DNA of 64,000 nucleotides, taken from positions 186,001 to 250,000 of the forward strand of contig NZ_JADFUA010000005.1 of assembly GCF_015223195.1 (NCBI RefSeq), read 5' to 3'. Source of the stretch: Chitinilyticum piscinae. GTDB lineage: Bacteria; Pseudomonadota; Gammaproteobacteria; Burkholderiales; Chitinibacteraceae. The translations under genes were made by a program, and so were the position numbers. Shown here piece by piece: positions 32,270 to 40,617 of the stretch. How positions within the stretch are numbered: position 1 is the stretch's first letter; each line of letters begins with the position of its first letter. The notes under the pieces are model-generated. The model did not search any database and had not been told where the DNA came from. It saw only the letters and a list, made by a program, of their open reading frames with translations.

Positions 32270-33388
32270 ATGGGTTTGCAATTACTGGGTGGCCTCACCC
32301 CTGAAGAATTCCTCCGCGACTACTGGCAGAAAAAACCGCTGCTGATCCGTCAGGCTGTCACCGACTTCCCAGGCATGATCGATCTGGCCGGCCTCACCCG
32401 GCTCGCGCAGCGTGACGACGTGGAAAGCCGCCTGATCGAGCAGCGCAACGGCAAATGGAAACTGGAACACGGCCCGTTCAACAAGGCACGTTTCAACCGC
32501 CTGCCAGACAGCGACTGGACCATTCTGGTCAGCAACATGAACCACCTCGACCCCGCGATGGATGAACTGCTGCAGCGCTTCAACTTCCTGCCCTACACCC
32601 GGCTGGATGACCTGATGATTTCCTGGGCACCGCCGGGCGGCTCGGTCGGCCCGCACTATGACAGCTACGATGTGTTTTTGTTGCAGGTTGGCGGCCAGAA
32701 GCAATGGCAGATTTCCAGCGATGACGAGGGCAATTTCATCGAGGATGCGCCCATCCGCGTACTGCGCGATTTCCATCCCGAACAGGAATGGGTGCTGGAA
32801 CACGGCGACATGCTGTACCTGCCACCCAAATATGCCCACCACGGCATCGCCCTTACCTCGGGGATGACCTGGTCCATCGGCTTTCGGGCCCCGCGCACGC
32901 AGGAAATCGCGGTGAAATTTCTCGAATTCCTGCAGGACGAAATCTGTCTCGAAGGCATGTACAGCGACCCCGATCGCCAGCCGACCAGTGAGCCGGGCCG
33001 CATTGATGATGAGTTTGTCGCCAGCATCACCGCGATGCTGCAGAAAGTGCAGTGGGACGAAAGCACCATCCGCCGCTTCGTCGGGCGTTACTTCACCGAA
33101 CCCAAACCGCATGTCTTTTTCACGCCACCGGCGCGTGAGCTGGATTTTGACGACTTTGCCGAACAGCTGGCCTGCCATGGCATCCGCCTGGACAGCAAGA
33201 GCCAGCTCCTGTTCGAGGGTGAACAGTTCTATCTGAACGGCGAAGAGCTTGACTGCGAGCCCGAATGCCACCCCGCCTTGCAGCAGCTGGCTCACCAGCG
33301 CCGGCTGGATGCAGGCAATTACGATGACGCATTGCAGGAGTTGCTGTATGAGCAATACCAGCTTGGATACCTCCACCCCGCATCCTGA
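32270..33388 (+). CDS. roxA: RoxA-type JmjC 2-oxoglutarate oxygenase (ribosomal protein L16 arginine hydroxylase)
   Basis: A 372-residue Fe(II)/2-oxoglutarate oxygenase homologous to E. coli YcfD/RoxA, which hydroxylates an arginine of ribosomal protein L16. The cupin/JmjC core holds the iron ligands His129 and Asp131 (GPHYDSYDVF) and His190 (PPKYAHHGIAL). The C-terminal dimerisation and wHTH-like regions of RoxA follow. The start at ATG 32270 gives the family's usual N-terminus before YWQKKP; an ATG at 32246 is an alternative. It is divergent from the peroxiredoxin-like gene and overlaps the next ORF by 41 bases. Confidence 0.9.
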   Translation: MGLQLLGGLTPEEFLRDYWQKKPLLIRQAVTDFPGMIDLAGLTRLAQRDDVESRLIEQRNGKWKLEHGPFNKARFNRLPDSDWTILVSNMNHLDPAMDELLQRFNFLPYTRLDDLMISWAPPGGSVGPHYDSYDVFLLQVGGQKQWQISSDDEGNFIEDAPIRVLRDFHPEQEWVLEHGDMLYLPPKYAHHGIALTSGMTWSIGFRAPRTQEIAVKFLEFLQDEICLEGMYSDPDRQPTSEPGRIDDEFVASITAMLQKVQWDESTIRRFVGRYFTEPKPHVFFTPPARELDFDDFAEQLACHGIRLDSKSQLLFEGEQFYLNGEELDCEPECHPALQQLAHQRRLDAGNYDDALQELLYEQYQLGYLHPAS

Positions 33389-33872
33389 GCAAGACGGCGA
33401 ACCAGTTAAGTTTGCCGACTATACCTCGTACAGGCAGGCATTTCTCGCAACGCTCGCACAGGCTCGCAGCAGCCTGATCCTGTGCGAGCGTGATTTCAGC
33501 GAGAGCCCGCTGGGCAGCCTTGACGCCGAAGCATTGATCCAGAGCTTTCTGACGCAGCCGGGCAACCCGCAATTGCGCCTGCTCTGCTTCGATGTCGCGC
33601 ACCTCGCCGGCGCCTGCCCGCGCTTCACCCGCCTGCTGGATCGCTTCGCTCATCGTCTGTTGTTGCAACGCGTCGACAGTGAGGCCCTCTGCCAGTGGGA
33701 TAAAGGCTTTATCGTTGCAGACGGACAACACTATCTGCTGCGCCACCACTTCGACTGGCCTCGTGGCGAAACCGGAAAAAACACCAGCATAATCAGGCAA
33801 CTGGAACGGTCATTTGAAGAAATGTGGCAAATTTCCGCACCGGATCTGGCCTGGCAGCGACTGTCGCTCTAG
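33348..33872 (+). CDS. Conserved hypothetical protein, possibly DUF7931
   Basis: A 174-residue protein encoded just behind roxA and overlapping its 3' end; the ATG at 33348 is preceded by a perfect GGAG. The body (YTSYRQAFLATLAQARSSLILCERDFSESPLG, LRLLCFDVAHLAGACPRFTRLLDRFAHRLLLQRVD, GFIVADGQHYLLRHHFD) resembles a phospholipase-D-like core without the HKD motif, as described for DUF7931. Its position beside roxA suggests a link to ribosome modification. The function is unknown. Confidence 0.62.
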   Translation: MSNTSLDTSTPHPEQDGEPVKFADYTSYRQAFLATLAQARSSLILCERDFSESPLGSLDAEALIQSFLTQPGNPQLRLLCFDVAHLAGACPRFTRLLDRFAHRLLLQRVDSEALCQWDKGFIVADGQHYLLRHHFDWPRGETGKNTSIIRQLERSFEEMWQISAPDLAWQRLSL

Positions 33873-34071
33873 GTGTCGCTTTGGAGGTGGGAAGACAGGG
33901 TGCATATCAGTACACGACGTTACACTTCGCCCCCTGTACTGTACCGGCAACTTCGGTAGTATTCGCCACATCGGTTGACCAGTGATGCCGTCAAGTTTAA
34001 GGCAATCGATCTCGGTCGATTTGCCGACAAAAACACTCTGTGTATTCACATCTTTCAAAGGTAGATAAAAA

Positions 34072-34263
34072 ATGAAGAAGTCCCTGCTCGTTGCTGCTCT
34101 GTTCGCCCTGGGTCTGGTTGCTTGCGGCAAGAAAGAAGAAGCTCCGGTAGCTTCCGCTGTTGTTGAAGCTTCCGCTCCGGTTGCTTCCGAAGTTGCTTCC
34201 GCTCCGGCTGCTTCCGAAGTTGCTGTTGCTTCCGACGCTTCCGCTGCTTCCGCTGCTCAGTAA
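34072..34263 (+). CDS. Small Ala/Ser-rich lipoprotein
   Basis: A 63-residue predicted lipoprotein. MKKSLLVAALFALGLVAC is a signal peptide with lipobox LVAC (Cys18). The mature part is a low-complexity chain of Ala, Ser, Val and Glu with repeats such as VASE and APAASEV. Codon use is strikingly uniform (GCT for Ala, TCC for Ser), unlike its neighbours, as in very highly expressed outer-membrane lipoproteins. An AAAGG site precedes the ATG. A strong terminator follows directly, so it is a monocistronic mRNA. The role is unknown; a cell-envelope spacer is a guess. Confidence 0.8.
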   Translation: MKKSLLVAALFALGLVACGKKEEAPVASAVVEASAPVASEVASAPAASEVAVASDASAASAAQ

Positions 34264-34280
34264 TTCGAGCCCGGCAGTGC

Positions 34281-34307
34281 AAAAAGCCGACCGCAAGGTC
34301 GGCTTTT
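34281..34307 (+). terminator. Intrinsic terminator of the small lipoprotein gene
   Basis: AAAAAGCCGACC (34281-34292) pairs with GGTCGGCTTTTTT around a GCAA tetraloop. It is a perfect hairpin with a U-tract. Confidence 0.93.
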
Positions 34308-34347
34308 TTCGTTTCTGATGTCCGGAAAACGCCTCTCAGGATCATTC

Positions 34348-35685
34348 ATGCCCCGTCTGCAGGCCCTCTACCCGCGCTGGCTTATCCAGCCCCACTCCCG
34401 CACGGCTCTCGAACAGCACGCACTTATCATTCGCGAGAACCGCATCCACGACATTTTGCCAGCCGCTGCGGCGCGCGTGCAGTATCAGGATGCCGATGCA
34501 GTCAGCCTGCCCGAGCATGCCCTGCTCCCCGGACTGATCAATTTGCACTGCCATGCCGCAATGACACTGCTGCGCGGCTACGCCGACGATCTGGTACTGA
34601 TGGACTGGCTGCAGCAGCACATCTGGCCTGCGGAAGCGCGGCATGTCAGTGACGAATTCGTTTTCGACGGCACCCAGCTGGCGATTACCGAGCTGATCGC
34701 CGGCGGCGTAACCTGCACCAACGACATGTATTTCCACCACGATGCCGTCGCGCGAGCGGCCATCGATGCACATTACCGCATGGTCGTGGGTTGCTCGATT
34801 CTGGAATTCCCCACGCCCTACGCCAGCGATGCCGACGCCTATATCAGCAAGGCGCTGACCTGCCGCGACCAGTTTGCCGGCGAGCAACTGGTGAGTTTCA
34901 CTCTGGCACCACATGCACCCTACACCGTCAGCGATGCCACCTTCCGTCGCGTGATCACGCTGGCCGACGAGCTGGGAATGGGCATTCACTGCCACATCCA
35001 TGAAACACAGGATGAAATCGCCGGCAGCCTTAATGAGCACGGCGTGCGGCCGCTGGAGCGCCTGGCGCGACTGGGACTGCTGGGCAGCCAGCTGGTCGCC
35101 GCGCACATGGTGCATGTCACCGATGCGGAAATGGACCTGCTAGCCAGACACGGCGTCAGCGTCGCGCATAATCCGGCGTCGAATCTGAAACTGGCGTCGG
35201 GCTTTGCCCCTGTCGCGGCGCTGCAACGCCACGGCGTGAATGTCGGGCTTGGCACCGACGGCGCCGCCAGCAACAACAAACTCGACCTGTTTGCCGATCT
35301 GCGGCTGGCTGCTCTGCTGGCCAAGGCCACCGACCATAACCCGACCGCGCTACCGGCATGGGATGCCCTGCAGATGGCAACGAACAACGGTGCGGCCGCA
35401 CTCGGCCTTCAGGACCAGATTGGCAGTCTGTTACCGGGGCTTCAGGCCGACGTGATTGCCGTCAGCCTCGCAGCAAGCGGCGCACAGCCGTGTTACGATC
35501 CGGTATCGCAGCTGGTGTACGCCACTGACCGCAGCCAGGTCAGCGACGTCTGGATCGCCGGACGCCGCGTCTTTGCCGAACACCAGCACACCGGGCCGAT
35601 TGCCACTCGCGCACTGGCTGCCGCACAACGCTGGCAGGCCCGAATCATCGCCAACAGGGATGCCGCAGACAGGACCATCGCATGA
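34348..35685 (+). CDS. mtaD: MtaD-type 5-methylthioadenosine/S-adenosylhomocysteine deaminase (TRZ/ATZ hydrolase)
   Basis: A 445-residue amidohydrolase. The metal-binding motif [16 protein letters not shown], the [11 protein letters not shown] segment, HIHETQDE and [17 protein letters not shown] are those of TRZ/ATZ enzymes that deaminate methylthioadenosine or SAH. In this position, before ubiG and gph, the gene is commonly annotated as mtaD. The ATG at 34348 is chosen because AGGATC lies at correct spacing; an upstream ATG at 34318 is within the terminator region. It overlaps ubiG by four bases. Confidence 0.88.
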   Translation: MPRLQALYPRWLIQPHSRTALEQHALIIRENRIHDILPAAAARVQYQDADAVSLPEHALLPGLINLHCHAAMTLLRGYADDLVLMDWLQQHIWPAEARHVSDEFVFDGTQLAITELIAGGVTCTNDMYFHHDAVARAAIDAHYRMVVGCSILEFPTPYASDADAYISKALTCRDQFAGEQLVSFTLAPHAPYTVSDATFRRVITLADELGMGIHCHIHETQDEIAGSLNEHGVRPLERLARLGLLGSQLVAAHMVHVTDAEMDLLARHGVSVAHNPASNLKLASGFAPVAALQRHGVNVGLGTDGAASNNKLDLFADLRLAALLAKATDHNPTALPAWDALQMATNNGAAALGLQDQIGSLLPGLQADVIAVSLAASGAQPCYDPVSQLVYATDRSQVSDVWIAGRRVFAEHQHTGPIATRALAAAQRWQARIIANRDAADRTIA

Positions 35686-36392
35686 CCGAGCAACAGATCA
35701 ACGTCGACGCCGCCGAAATCGCCAAATTTTCCGCACTGGCCCACAAATGGTGGGACAAGACCAGCGAGTTCAAGCCGCTGCATGAAATCAACCCTTTGCG
35801 CATCGGCTACATCGACGAATACGCCGGTATCAACGGTAAGACCATCCTCGACGTCGGTTGCGGTGGCGGCATTTTGTCAGAGGGACTCGCAGAACGCGGC
35901 GCCAGCGTAACCGGCATCGATCTGGCGGAAAAATCGCTGAAAGTCGCCAAGATGCACCTGTTCGAATCGGGGCTCACAGTTGACTACCGCTGCGTGCCGG
36001 TAGAAGAACACGCCGAAGCCCAGCCGGAAAGCTACGACGTCGTCACCTGCCTGGAAATGCTGGAACATGTGCCGCAACCGGCCAGCGTGATCGCAGCCTG
36101 CGCTCGGCTGGTCAAGCCGGGCGGCTGGGTCTTTTTCTCGACGCTGAACCGTAATGCCAAGGCTTATCTGCTAGCCGTGATCGGCGCCGAATACGTGCTG
36201 AACATGCTGCCGCGCGGGACGCATGACTACGGCAAATTCATCAAACCGTCCGAACTGGGCCGCATGGCGCGGCTGGCAGGACTGGAAACCGCCGATGTGC
36301 GCGGCATGCACTACAACCCGCTCACGCAGATCTACAGCCTCGGCGGCGACACCGATGTCAATTACCTGATGGCCTGCCGGAAACCGCTATGA
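35682..36392 (+). CDS. ubiG: UbiG, ubiquinone biosynthesis O-methyltransferase
   Basis: A 236-residue SAM-dependent methyltransferase that catalyses both O-methylations in ubiquinone synthesis. It begins with the family signature [35 protein letters not shown]. The SAM-binding motif I is [16 protein letters not shown], and post motifs are CLEMLEHV and [12 protein letters not shown]. The membrane-association segment includes [24 protein letters not shown]. It lies between mtaD and gph with ATGA overlaps, the classical proteobacterial operon. Confidence 0.95.
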   Translation: MTEQQINVDAAEIAKFSALAHKWWDKTSEFKPLHEINPLRIGYIDEYAGINGKTILDVGCGGGILSEGLAERGASVTGIDLAEKSLKVAKMHLFESGLTVDYRCVPVEEHAEAQPESYDVVTCLEMLEHVPQPASVIAACARLVKPGGWVFFSTLNRNAKAYLLAVIGAEYVLNMLPRGTHDYGKFIKPSELGRMARLAGLETADVRGMHYNPLTQIYSLGGDTDVNYLMACRKPL

Positions 36393-37042
36393 TCCGCGCC
36401 GTTCTCTTCGATCTTGACGGCACACTGGCCGATACCGCCCCCGATCTGGGTGCGGCACTGAACCGCCTGCTGGCCGAAGAAGGCCGGCCGGCACAGCCTT
36501 ACACCGCCATCCGGCCAGTCGCCAGCCACGGCGCACGCGGCCTGCTGGAACTGGGTTTTGGCATCGGCCCGGCCGATGCCGAGTTTGCCAGCCTGCGCGA
36601 GCGCTTCCTGCGGCACTACGAAACAGCGCTGTGCGAAGAAACGCGGCTGTTTGACGGGGTGAACGAGCTGATTACCGCTCTGGGCGAACGCGGCCTGAAA
36701 TGGGGTATCGTCACCAACAAGCCGATGCGCTACACCGACCCGTTGATTGAAATACTCCCCCTCCCTATCGCCCCGCAGACCTGTGTTTCCGGTGATACGG
36801 TCGGCATACCCAAGCCAGACCCCAAGCCGATGCTGCATGCCGCTGCAGAATTGGGAATTGACCCGGCCGAATGCCTCTATGTGGGTGATGCCGAACGTGA
36901 TATTGAGGCTGGGCGGCGGGTCGGCATGACCACCGTTCTGGCCAGCTACGGCTACATCAGCAGCAGCGACGAGCCGCAGCGCTGGGGCGCCGATCTCGCC
37001 ATCAATCATCCACTGGAGCTGCTCGCACACCTGCCGGGCTGA
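36389..37042 (+). CDS. gph: Phosphoglycolate phosphatase (Gph), HAD superfamily
   Basis: A 217-residue HAD phosphatase. Motif [15 protein letters not shown], motif II IVTNKP, motif III Lys in [10 protein letters not shown] and motif [19 protein letters not shown] are all present. Gph removes 2-phosphoglycolate and supports DNA repair and metabolism. It overlaps the ubiG stop (ATGA) and is ended by a terminator at 37061-37084. Confidence 0.92.
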   Translation: MIRAVLFDLDGTLADTAPDLGAALNRLLAEEGRPAQPYTAIRPVASHGARGLLELGFGIGPADAEFASLRERFLRHYETALCEETRLFDGVNELITALGERGLKWGIVTNKPMRYTDPLIEILPLPIAPQTCVSGDTVGIPKPDPKPMLHAAAELGIDPAECLYVGDAERDIEAGRRVGMTTVLASYGYISSSDEPQRWGADLAINHPLELLAHLPG

Positions 37043-37060
37043 TCCAGCTGACTCCAAAGC

Positions 37061-37084
37061 AAAGCCGGGCTTGTCCCGGCTTTT
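37061..37084 (+). terminator. Intrinsic terminator after gph
   Basis: AAAGCCGGG (37061-37069) pairs with CCCGGCTTTT around CTTGT, with a TTTTGTTTT tail. It closes the mtaD-ubiG-gph transcript. Confidence 0.9.
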
Positions 37085-37110
37085 GTTTTGCCTGCGCGCA
37101 GAAAATGCAC

Positions 37111-37142
37111 AAAAAAAACCCGGCGGATTTGCATCGGCCGGG
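37111..37142 (-). terminator. Intrinsic terminator of the small-ORF transcript
   Basis: On the minus strand CCCGGC and GCCGGG (37119-37124 with 37137-37142) form a hairpin followed by eight T. It lies at the end of the structured region behind the 30-codon ORF at 37283-37375. Confidence 0.88.
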
Positions 37143-37170
37143 CACAGGAGGATGAGGAGTCGATAACACA

Positions 37171-37275
37171 ACGGCTTGCGCCGTAGAAAACCAGTAGCTC
37201 GCGCTACCTAACAGCATGTGGCTTGCGCCACGAAACAGATCACAGGAATTCGATCATCCGGAGATATCACTCCGG
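37171..37275 (-). ncRNA. Structured RNA with four hairpins, three capped by GNRA tetraloops
   Basis: Between the stop of the 30-codon ORF and the terminator, the minus strand can fold four separate hairpins. They are CCGGAG-TGATAT-CTCCGG (37258-37275), GTGGC-GCAA-GCCAC (37218-37231), GTAGC-GCGA-GCTAC (37194-37207) and ACGGC-GCAA-GCCGT (37171-37184). The last three share C-G closing pairs and GNRA loops but have different outer stem sequences, which implies selection for structure. This may be a stabilising 3' UTR, a dual-function small RNA or a protein-binding array. Confidence 0.6.
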
Positions 37276-37282
37276 GAGGGCC

Positions 37283-37375
37283 TTACAGGGAGCGGGTCAG
37301 CTGCCAGCCGTAAGCCTTGACTACCATCTGCTGAGCAAATTCAGCATTCTTTACCAGCTTCATCAGAGTACGCAT
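37283..37375 (-). CDS. Small protein of 30 residues with a strong ribosome-binding site
   Basis: The ORF encodes MRTLMKLVKNAEFAQQMVV followed by KAYGWQLTRSL. The ATG is preceded by AAGGAG at seven bases, the best ribosome site in the region, and codons are those of highly expressed genes (CGT, ACT, CTG, GCT). The N-terminal half can form an amphipathic helix and the peptide is basic. No family is recognised. The same frame is open upstream to 37525 but without a ribosome site. It is followed by four hairpins and a terminator, so it is probably a discrete transcript. A weak promoter (TTGCAC, then GATAAA) lies about 100 bases upstream. Confidence 0.6.
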   Translation of the reverse strand: MRTLMKLVKNAEFAQQMVVKAYGWQLTRSL

Positions 37376-37683
37376 TTCAATTCTCCTTCGGTGCTCCGCG
37401 CCCTTCTGGGGCCTGGAGGCTTTCATCAGTGGTGTCGGTTTGTCGACAGAACGAACTTTATCAAAACTACCAAAACAGTGCAAGTGTTTTTGTAGGCAAA
37501 CTACATGATTTTCAACGTAACGCAATGTATTTGACTACACTTTAAATGTAATAGTCGTTATTTATCAGCTACTTGCGGTGTAGGTATAACAATTTCACGA
37601 ACCAATCGTAGCGTAGCAATACTACGCGCTTGTGACGTATTCACACTTTTGGTGCACTGCTCTGCCTCAGGATGGCGCAAACA
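37376..37683. other. AT-rich non-coding stretch upstream of the small ORF
   Basis: No protein-like frame is present. It contains the presumptive minus-strand promoter region of the small ORF and a GCGTAG-caata-CTACGC hairpin at 37611-37627. Base composition is far more A/T-rich than the neighbouring genes. Confidence 0.5.
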
Positions 37684-37719
37684 ACAACGCCGTGGCGGCG
37701 GCAACCGGCACGGCGTTGT
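37684..37719 (-). terminator. Long hairpin after the YchJ-like gene, probable terminator
   Basis: ACAACGCCGTG (37684-37694) and CACGGCGTTGT (37709-37719) are perfect 11-bp reverse complements. The tail on the minus strand is only weakly T-rich (TTGTTTG), so termination efficiency is uncertain. Confidence 0.6.
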
Positions 37720-37740
37720 GGCAGGGCTTCTGCGGGGAGC

Positions 37741-38139
37741 CTAATCGCTGACGTCACCATCCACATAAAACCAGCGCCCGTCTTCGCGTACAAAACGGCT
37801 GTGCTCTTCCATGCGATAGGCGCGTCCGCCCACCTTGTAGCGGGCCACAAACGCCACCACGCCGCGCTCACCATCCGTCTCGGCAAGTTTTACCGCCAGC
37901 CCAAGCCATTTCGGGCGAGGTTCCTCACCCAATGCCAATGCCTCGGGACGGGTCGATGCATGCCAGGTGGCGAGCAGGTAGGATTCAAGCTCCAGCACAT
38001 AGGCGCTGTAGCGCGAGCGCATCAGCCGCTCGGGGTCAGGTGCGGCCTCTCCGGCATGAAAACGGCCGCAACACAGCGGCAAGGCGTGGCCGGAGCCACA
38101 GGGACAGAGATCGGCAGGCGGAGTTTTCTTCACGGGCAC
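37741..38139 (-). CDS. YchJ-family protein with SEC-C zinc motif
   Basis: A protein of about 132 residues of the YchJ/UPF0225 family. The N-terminal SEC-C motif CPCGSGHALPLCCGRFH binds zinc, followed by the NTF2-like part with PERLMRSRYSAYVLELESYLLATWHASTRPE and SRFVREDGRWFYVDGDV. No ATG fits; a GTG at 38139 or 38133 just before KKTPPADLCPCGSG is the best start. The cellular role is unknown. The 3' side has a long hairpin. Confidence 0.8.
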   Translation of the reverse strand: MPVKKTPPADLCPCGSGHALPLCCGRFHAGEAAPDPERLMRSRYSAYVLELESYLLATWHASTRPEALALGEEPRPKWLGLAVKLAETDGERGVVAFVARYKVGGRAYRMEEHSRFVREDGRWFYVDGDVSD

Positions 38140-38222
38140 AGTATGTAGTAATGCTACGAATGGATCCGGCGCACAGCCGTAGTACACTACGCGCCGGCCA
38201 GACCCGATTATAGACAGGAAGT

Positions 38223-38909
38223 ATGATGCAGCACGCCTATCCGCACCACCCCGCGATCCGCGCCGCCATTTTCGACATGGATGGACTGATGCTCGACACC
38301 GAGCGCATTGCCATCCGTGCGTGGGAAGCTGCTTCACAGGAACTGGCCGTATCGCTGGGGGATGACGCCATCTACGGCATGGTTGGCATGCATTCAAGCA
38401 AGATTGCCGCGCATCTCGCCGAATACCTGTCCGATTCCGGCGTGATCCGCGACCTGATCGACTGCACGCACCGCCACTACCAGGCCCTCACCGACGCACC
38501 GATCCCGCACAAGGCCGGCATCATCACCATGCTCGAATGGCTGAAAGCCTGCGGCCTGCCCTGCGCCGTCGCCACATCCACCCGCCGCAGTATCGCCGAA
38601 CATCACCTCAAGGCCGCCGGCCTGTGGCCCTATTTCAGTGCGACCGTGTGCGGTGACGAAGTCAGCCAGCCCAAGCCGGCGCCGGAAATCTACCAGACAG
38701 CTGCTGCGCGGCTGGGGCAAGCGCCGCAAGCCTGCCTAGCCTTCGAGGATTCCAACTTCGGCGTGCGCGCCGCCCATGCAGCCGGTTGCCAGGTCATCAT
38801 GATTCCGGACCTGAAACAGCCGACCACGGAGACCCTGGCACTGGGGATGCCGGTCGTCAGTGACCTGCAGGCGGCGCACGCACTGGCACAACAATGGCTA
38901 GGCCATTAA
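38223..38909 (+). CDS. HAD-superfamily phosphatase (beta-phosphoglucomutase-like)
   Basis: A 228-residue subfamily IA HAD hydrolase. Motif I FDMDGLMLDTE, the helical cap, motif II ATSTRR, the motif III Lys in SQPKPAPEIY and motif IV FEDSNFGVRAAHAAG are present. The DGLMLDTE form is typical of the group with YniC/YfbT-like sugar phosphatases and beta-phosphoglucomutases. The substrate cannot be fixed from sequence. It is divergent from the YchJ-like gene and stands alone. Confidence 0.85.
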   Translation: MMQHAYPHHPAIRAAIFDMDGLMLDTERIAIRAWEAASQELAVSLGDDAIYGMVGMHSSKIAAHLAEYLSDSGVIRDLIDCTHRHYQALTDAPIPHKAGIITMLEWLKACGLPCAVATSTRRSIAEHHLKAAGLWPYFSATVCGDEVSQPKPAPEIYQTAAARLGQAPQACLAFEDSNFGVRAAHAAGCQVIMIPDLKQPTTETLALGMPVVSDLQAAHALAQQWLGH

Positions 38910-39032
38910 TACACCCAACCCCATAGCTCCATAAGCTCCTGGCAGCAGGGCCTACAGCCTCATACCCGACAACTGTATCGCCAGTCTCAGTCTGGACTAG
39001 ACTGAACCCAGACCGTTCCGGAGATCAGGGAC

Positions 39033-39773
39033 ATGCAGGATCGCTTGCAGCAGGTGGAAACACAGCTGGTGACAGAGATCGCACGCTGCCGCTCGCGCCT
39101 GCTGCGCAACTACGACGACGAGGTACTGCACGAGTTGCGTGTAGCCATACGAACCCTGCGTGCGCTGCTGCCACTGCGACAACCCAAAGCTCGTGATCGG
39201 GCTCTGCGCCGGCGCTGGCGCCAGATGGCAAAACTGACCGATGCCGCCCGCGATCTCGATGTGCTGGCGGATCTGCTGGCCGGGCTGCAGCCACAGCATC
39301 CGCAGCTTGCAGCGCTGCGTTCGGCTGCGGCGCGGGAGCACCGGGTCGTAGTGGCCGAGCTGAGCCGGCGGCGCTGGCAGGGTCTGTTGCAGGCAACAAG
39401 ACAGCGGCCAGAACAAAAGAAAGGCACCACCTCGAAGCGCTTTGTCCGACGCCGGCAAAAACTGCAGCGACAGCTGCGCCGGCAATTGCCGCGATTAAGC
39501 CCGGCCAGCAGCAGCGCGGCTTGGCACCGGCTCAGATTAACCATCAAGCGACTACGCTATCTGCAGGAAGCCGGCGCCCTGCTGGCCCAACCGCCTGCGC
39601 CAGCCGGCCAGCTGAAAAAACTGCAGACCCTGCTGGGCGAGCTGCACGACCTGGACAATTTGCAGCAGCAACTCGACTGCGATACGGGATTGGCAACGCT
39701 GATCAGCCCCCGTCGTGCAGCCTTGCTGCAAAACATCGCCGACATCCTCCCGGCGCTGCCGACACTCGCGTAA
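39033..39773 (+). CDS. CHAD-domain protein
   Basis: A very basic 246-residue alpha-helical protein. HELRVAIRTLRALLPL near residue 34 and WHRLRLTIKRLRYLQEAGALL near residue 165 are the two conserved His/Arg-rich CHAD motifs, and LLGELHDLDNLQQQL is the third. CHAD proteins bind polyphosphate, often beside CYTH phosphatases; no CYTH domain or ppk gene is present here. The many Arg residues fit polyphosphate-granule association. It is convergent with the membrane-protein gene. Confidence 0.82.
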   Translation: MQDRLQQVETQLVTEIARCRSRLLRNYDDEVLHELRVAIRTLRALLPLRQPKARDRALRRRWRQMAKLTDAARDLDVLADLLAGLQPQHPQLAALRSAAAREHRVVVAELSRRRWQGLLQATRQRPEQKKGTTSKRFVRRRQKLQRQLRRQLPRLSPASSSAAWHRLRLTIKRLRYLQEAGALLAQPPAPAGQLKKLQTLLGELHDLDNLQQQLDCDTGLATLISPRRAALLQNIADILPALPTLA

Positions 39774-39777
39774 CCTA

Positions 39778-40617
39778 TCAGCCGGAGACATCCGGCGACG
39801 ACCGCGCCGGCTTCTCGATGCCCCGCGGCGGCCCCTGCTCGGGCGCAGGCGCAATCGGCGGTACCGGCCGACCGCGCAGCACCCAGCCCAGATGCACGAT
39901 AACACCGAGCAGCAGCAAGACCACAAGCAGTGCAACCAGCAACAGACCAATGCCAGACCAGGACCACAGCGGCAAGCCGGCCGGCCAGAGCGCCCGGGCC
40001 AGCAGCCAGCATGCCGGAAAGAACAAGCCCAGCCCCGGCGCCAGCGGCACAAGCCGTTCCTCACTGCTCTGCTGCCAGAGCAGAAACAGCATCCCCAGCA
40101 GCAAGCAGCCTGCCAGCACCCAGCCCTGCCAAGGCAGCAGAAGGACCAGCAGCACGCAGCCCAGCAGCAGCAGACACCAGCCAAGCACACCCACTAAAAA
40201 CCGCATATCCCTGCCCGGCAGCAGGATCGTTGGCGACTCACCCCGCAGCAGCCGAGCTGCCAGCTGCGCCCACAGCGGCAACAAAAACCAGAATGGCAAC
40301 AAGACCAGCACGGCCAGCAACGTCACTAAAGGGCCGGGAATCGCCGCCAGCCAGGGCGCTGCCGGCTGAGAACCGCTCAAGCGGTCATACAGGTAGAAAC
40401 AGGAAAAGCCGCTCCCCAGCAGCAGTAACCAGCCGGTCGCCTTAAGCAATTCACGCTGCCAGTATTCACCAGCGAGCAGCAGCAGCCAGAAACCGGCCAA
40501 GACCAGCACGCCCAGCGGCCAGGCAGCCAGCGTGGCTAGAGGAAACAGGAAAAATCCTGCCAGCAGCATAAGCAGAAAGGCCAGCAGTTGCAGCAGCAGC
40601 TTCGCCAGCTCGCGCAT
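39778..40617 (-). CDS. Polytopic membrane protein of unknown function
   Basis: A 279-residue Leu-rich protein with about eight to nine predicted membrane helices and a short Pro-rich cytoplasmic or periplasmic tail (PVPPIAPAPEQGPPRG). I do not recognise the family. The ATG at 40617 overlaps the thiD stop (TAATG), so it is coupled to thiD and could serve as a thiamine-related membrane component, but there is no motif to support this. An ATG three codons upstream is possible. Confidence 0.65.
   Translation of the reverse strand: MRELAKLLLQLLAFLLMLLAGFFLFPLATLAAWPLGVLVLAGFWLLLLAGEYWQRELLKATGWLLLLGSGFSCFYLYDRLSGSQPAAPWLAAIPGPLVTLLAVLVLLPFWFLLPLWAQLAARLLRGESPTILLPGRDMRFLVGVLGWCLLLLGCVLLVLLLPWQGWVLAGCLLLGMLFLLWQQSSEERLVPLAPGLGLFFPACWLLARALWPAGLPLWSWSGIGLLLVALLVVLLLLGVIVHLGWVLRGRPVPPIAPAPEQGPPRGIEKPARSSPDVSG

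Noticed and set aside
34138-34260. GCTTCC repeats considered as a tandem repeat or CRISPR-like element
   Set aside because: They encode the Ala/Ser-rich tail of the lipoprotein and vary in register; no spacer structure.
37283-37525. An 80-codon extended version of the small ORF
   Set aside because: The upstream part lacks a ribosome site and protein-like character; the internal ATG at 37375 has a strong one.
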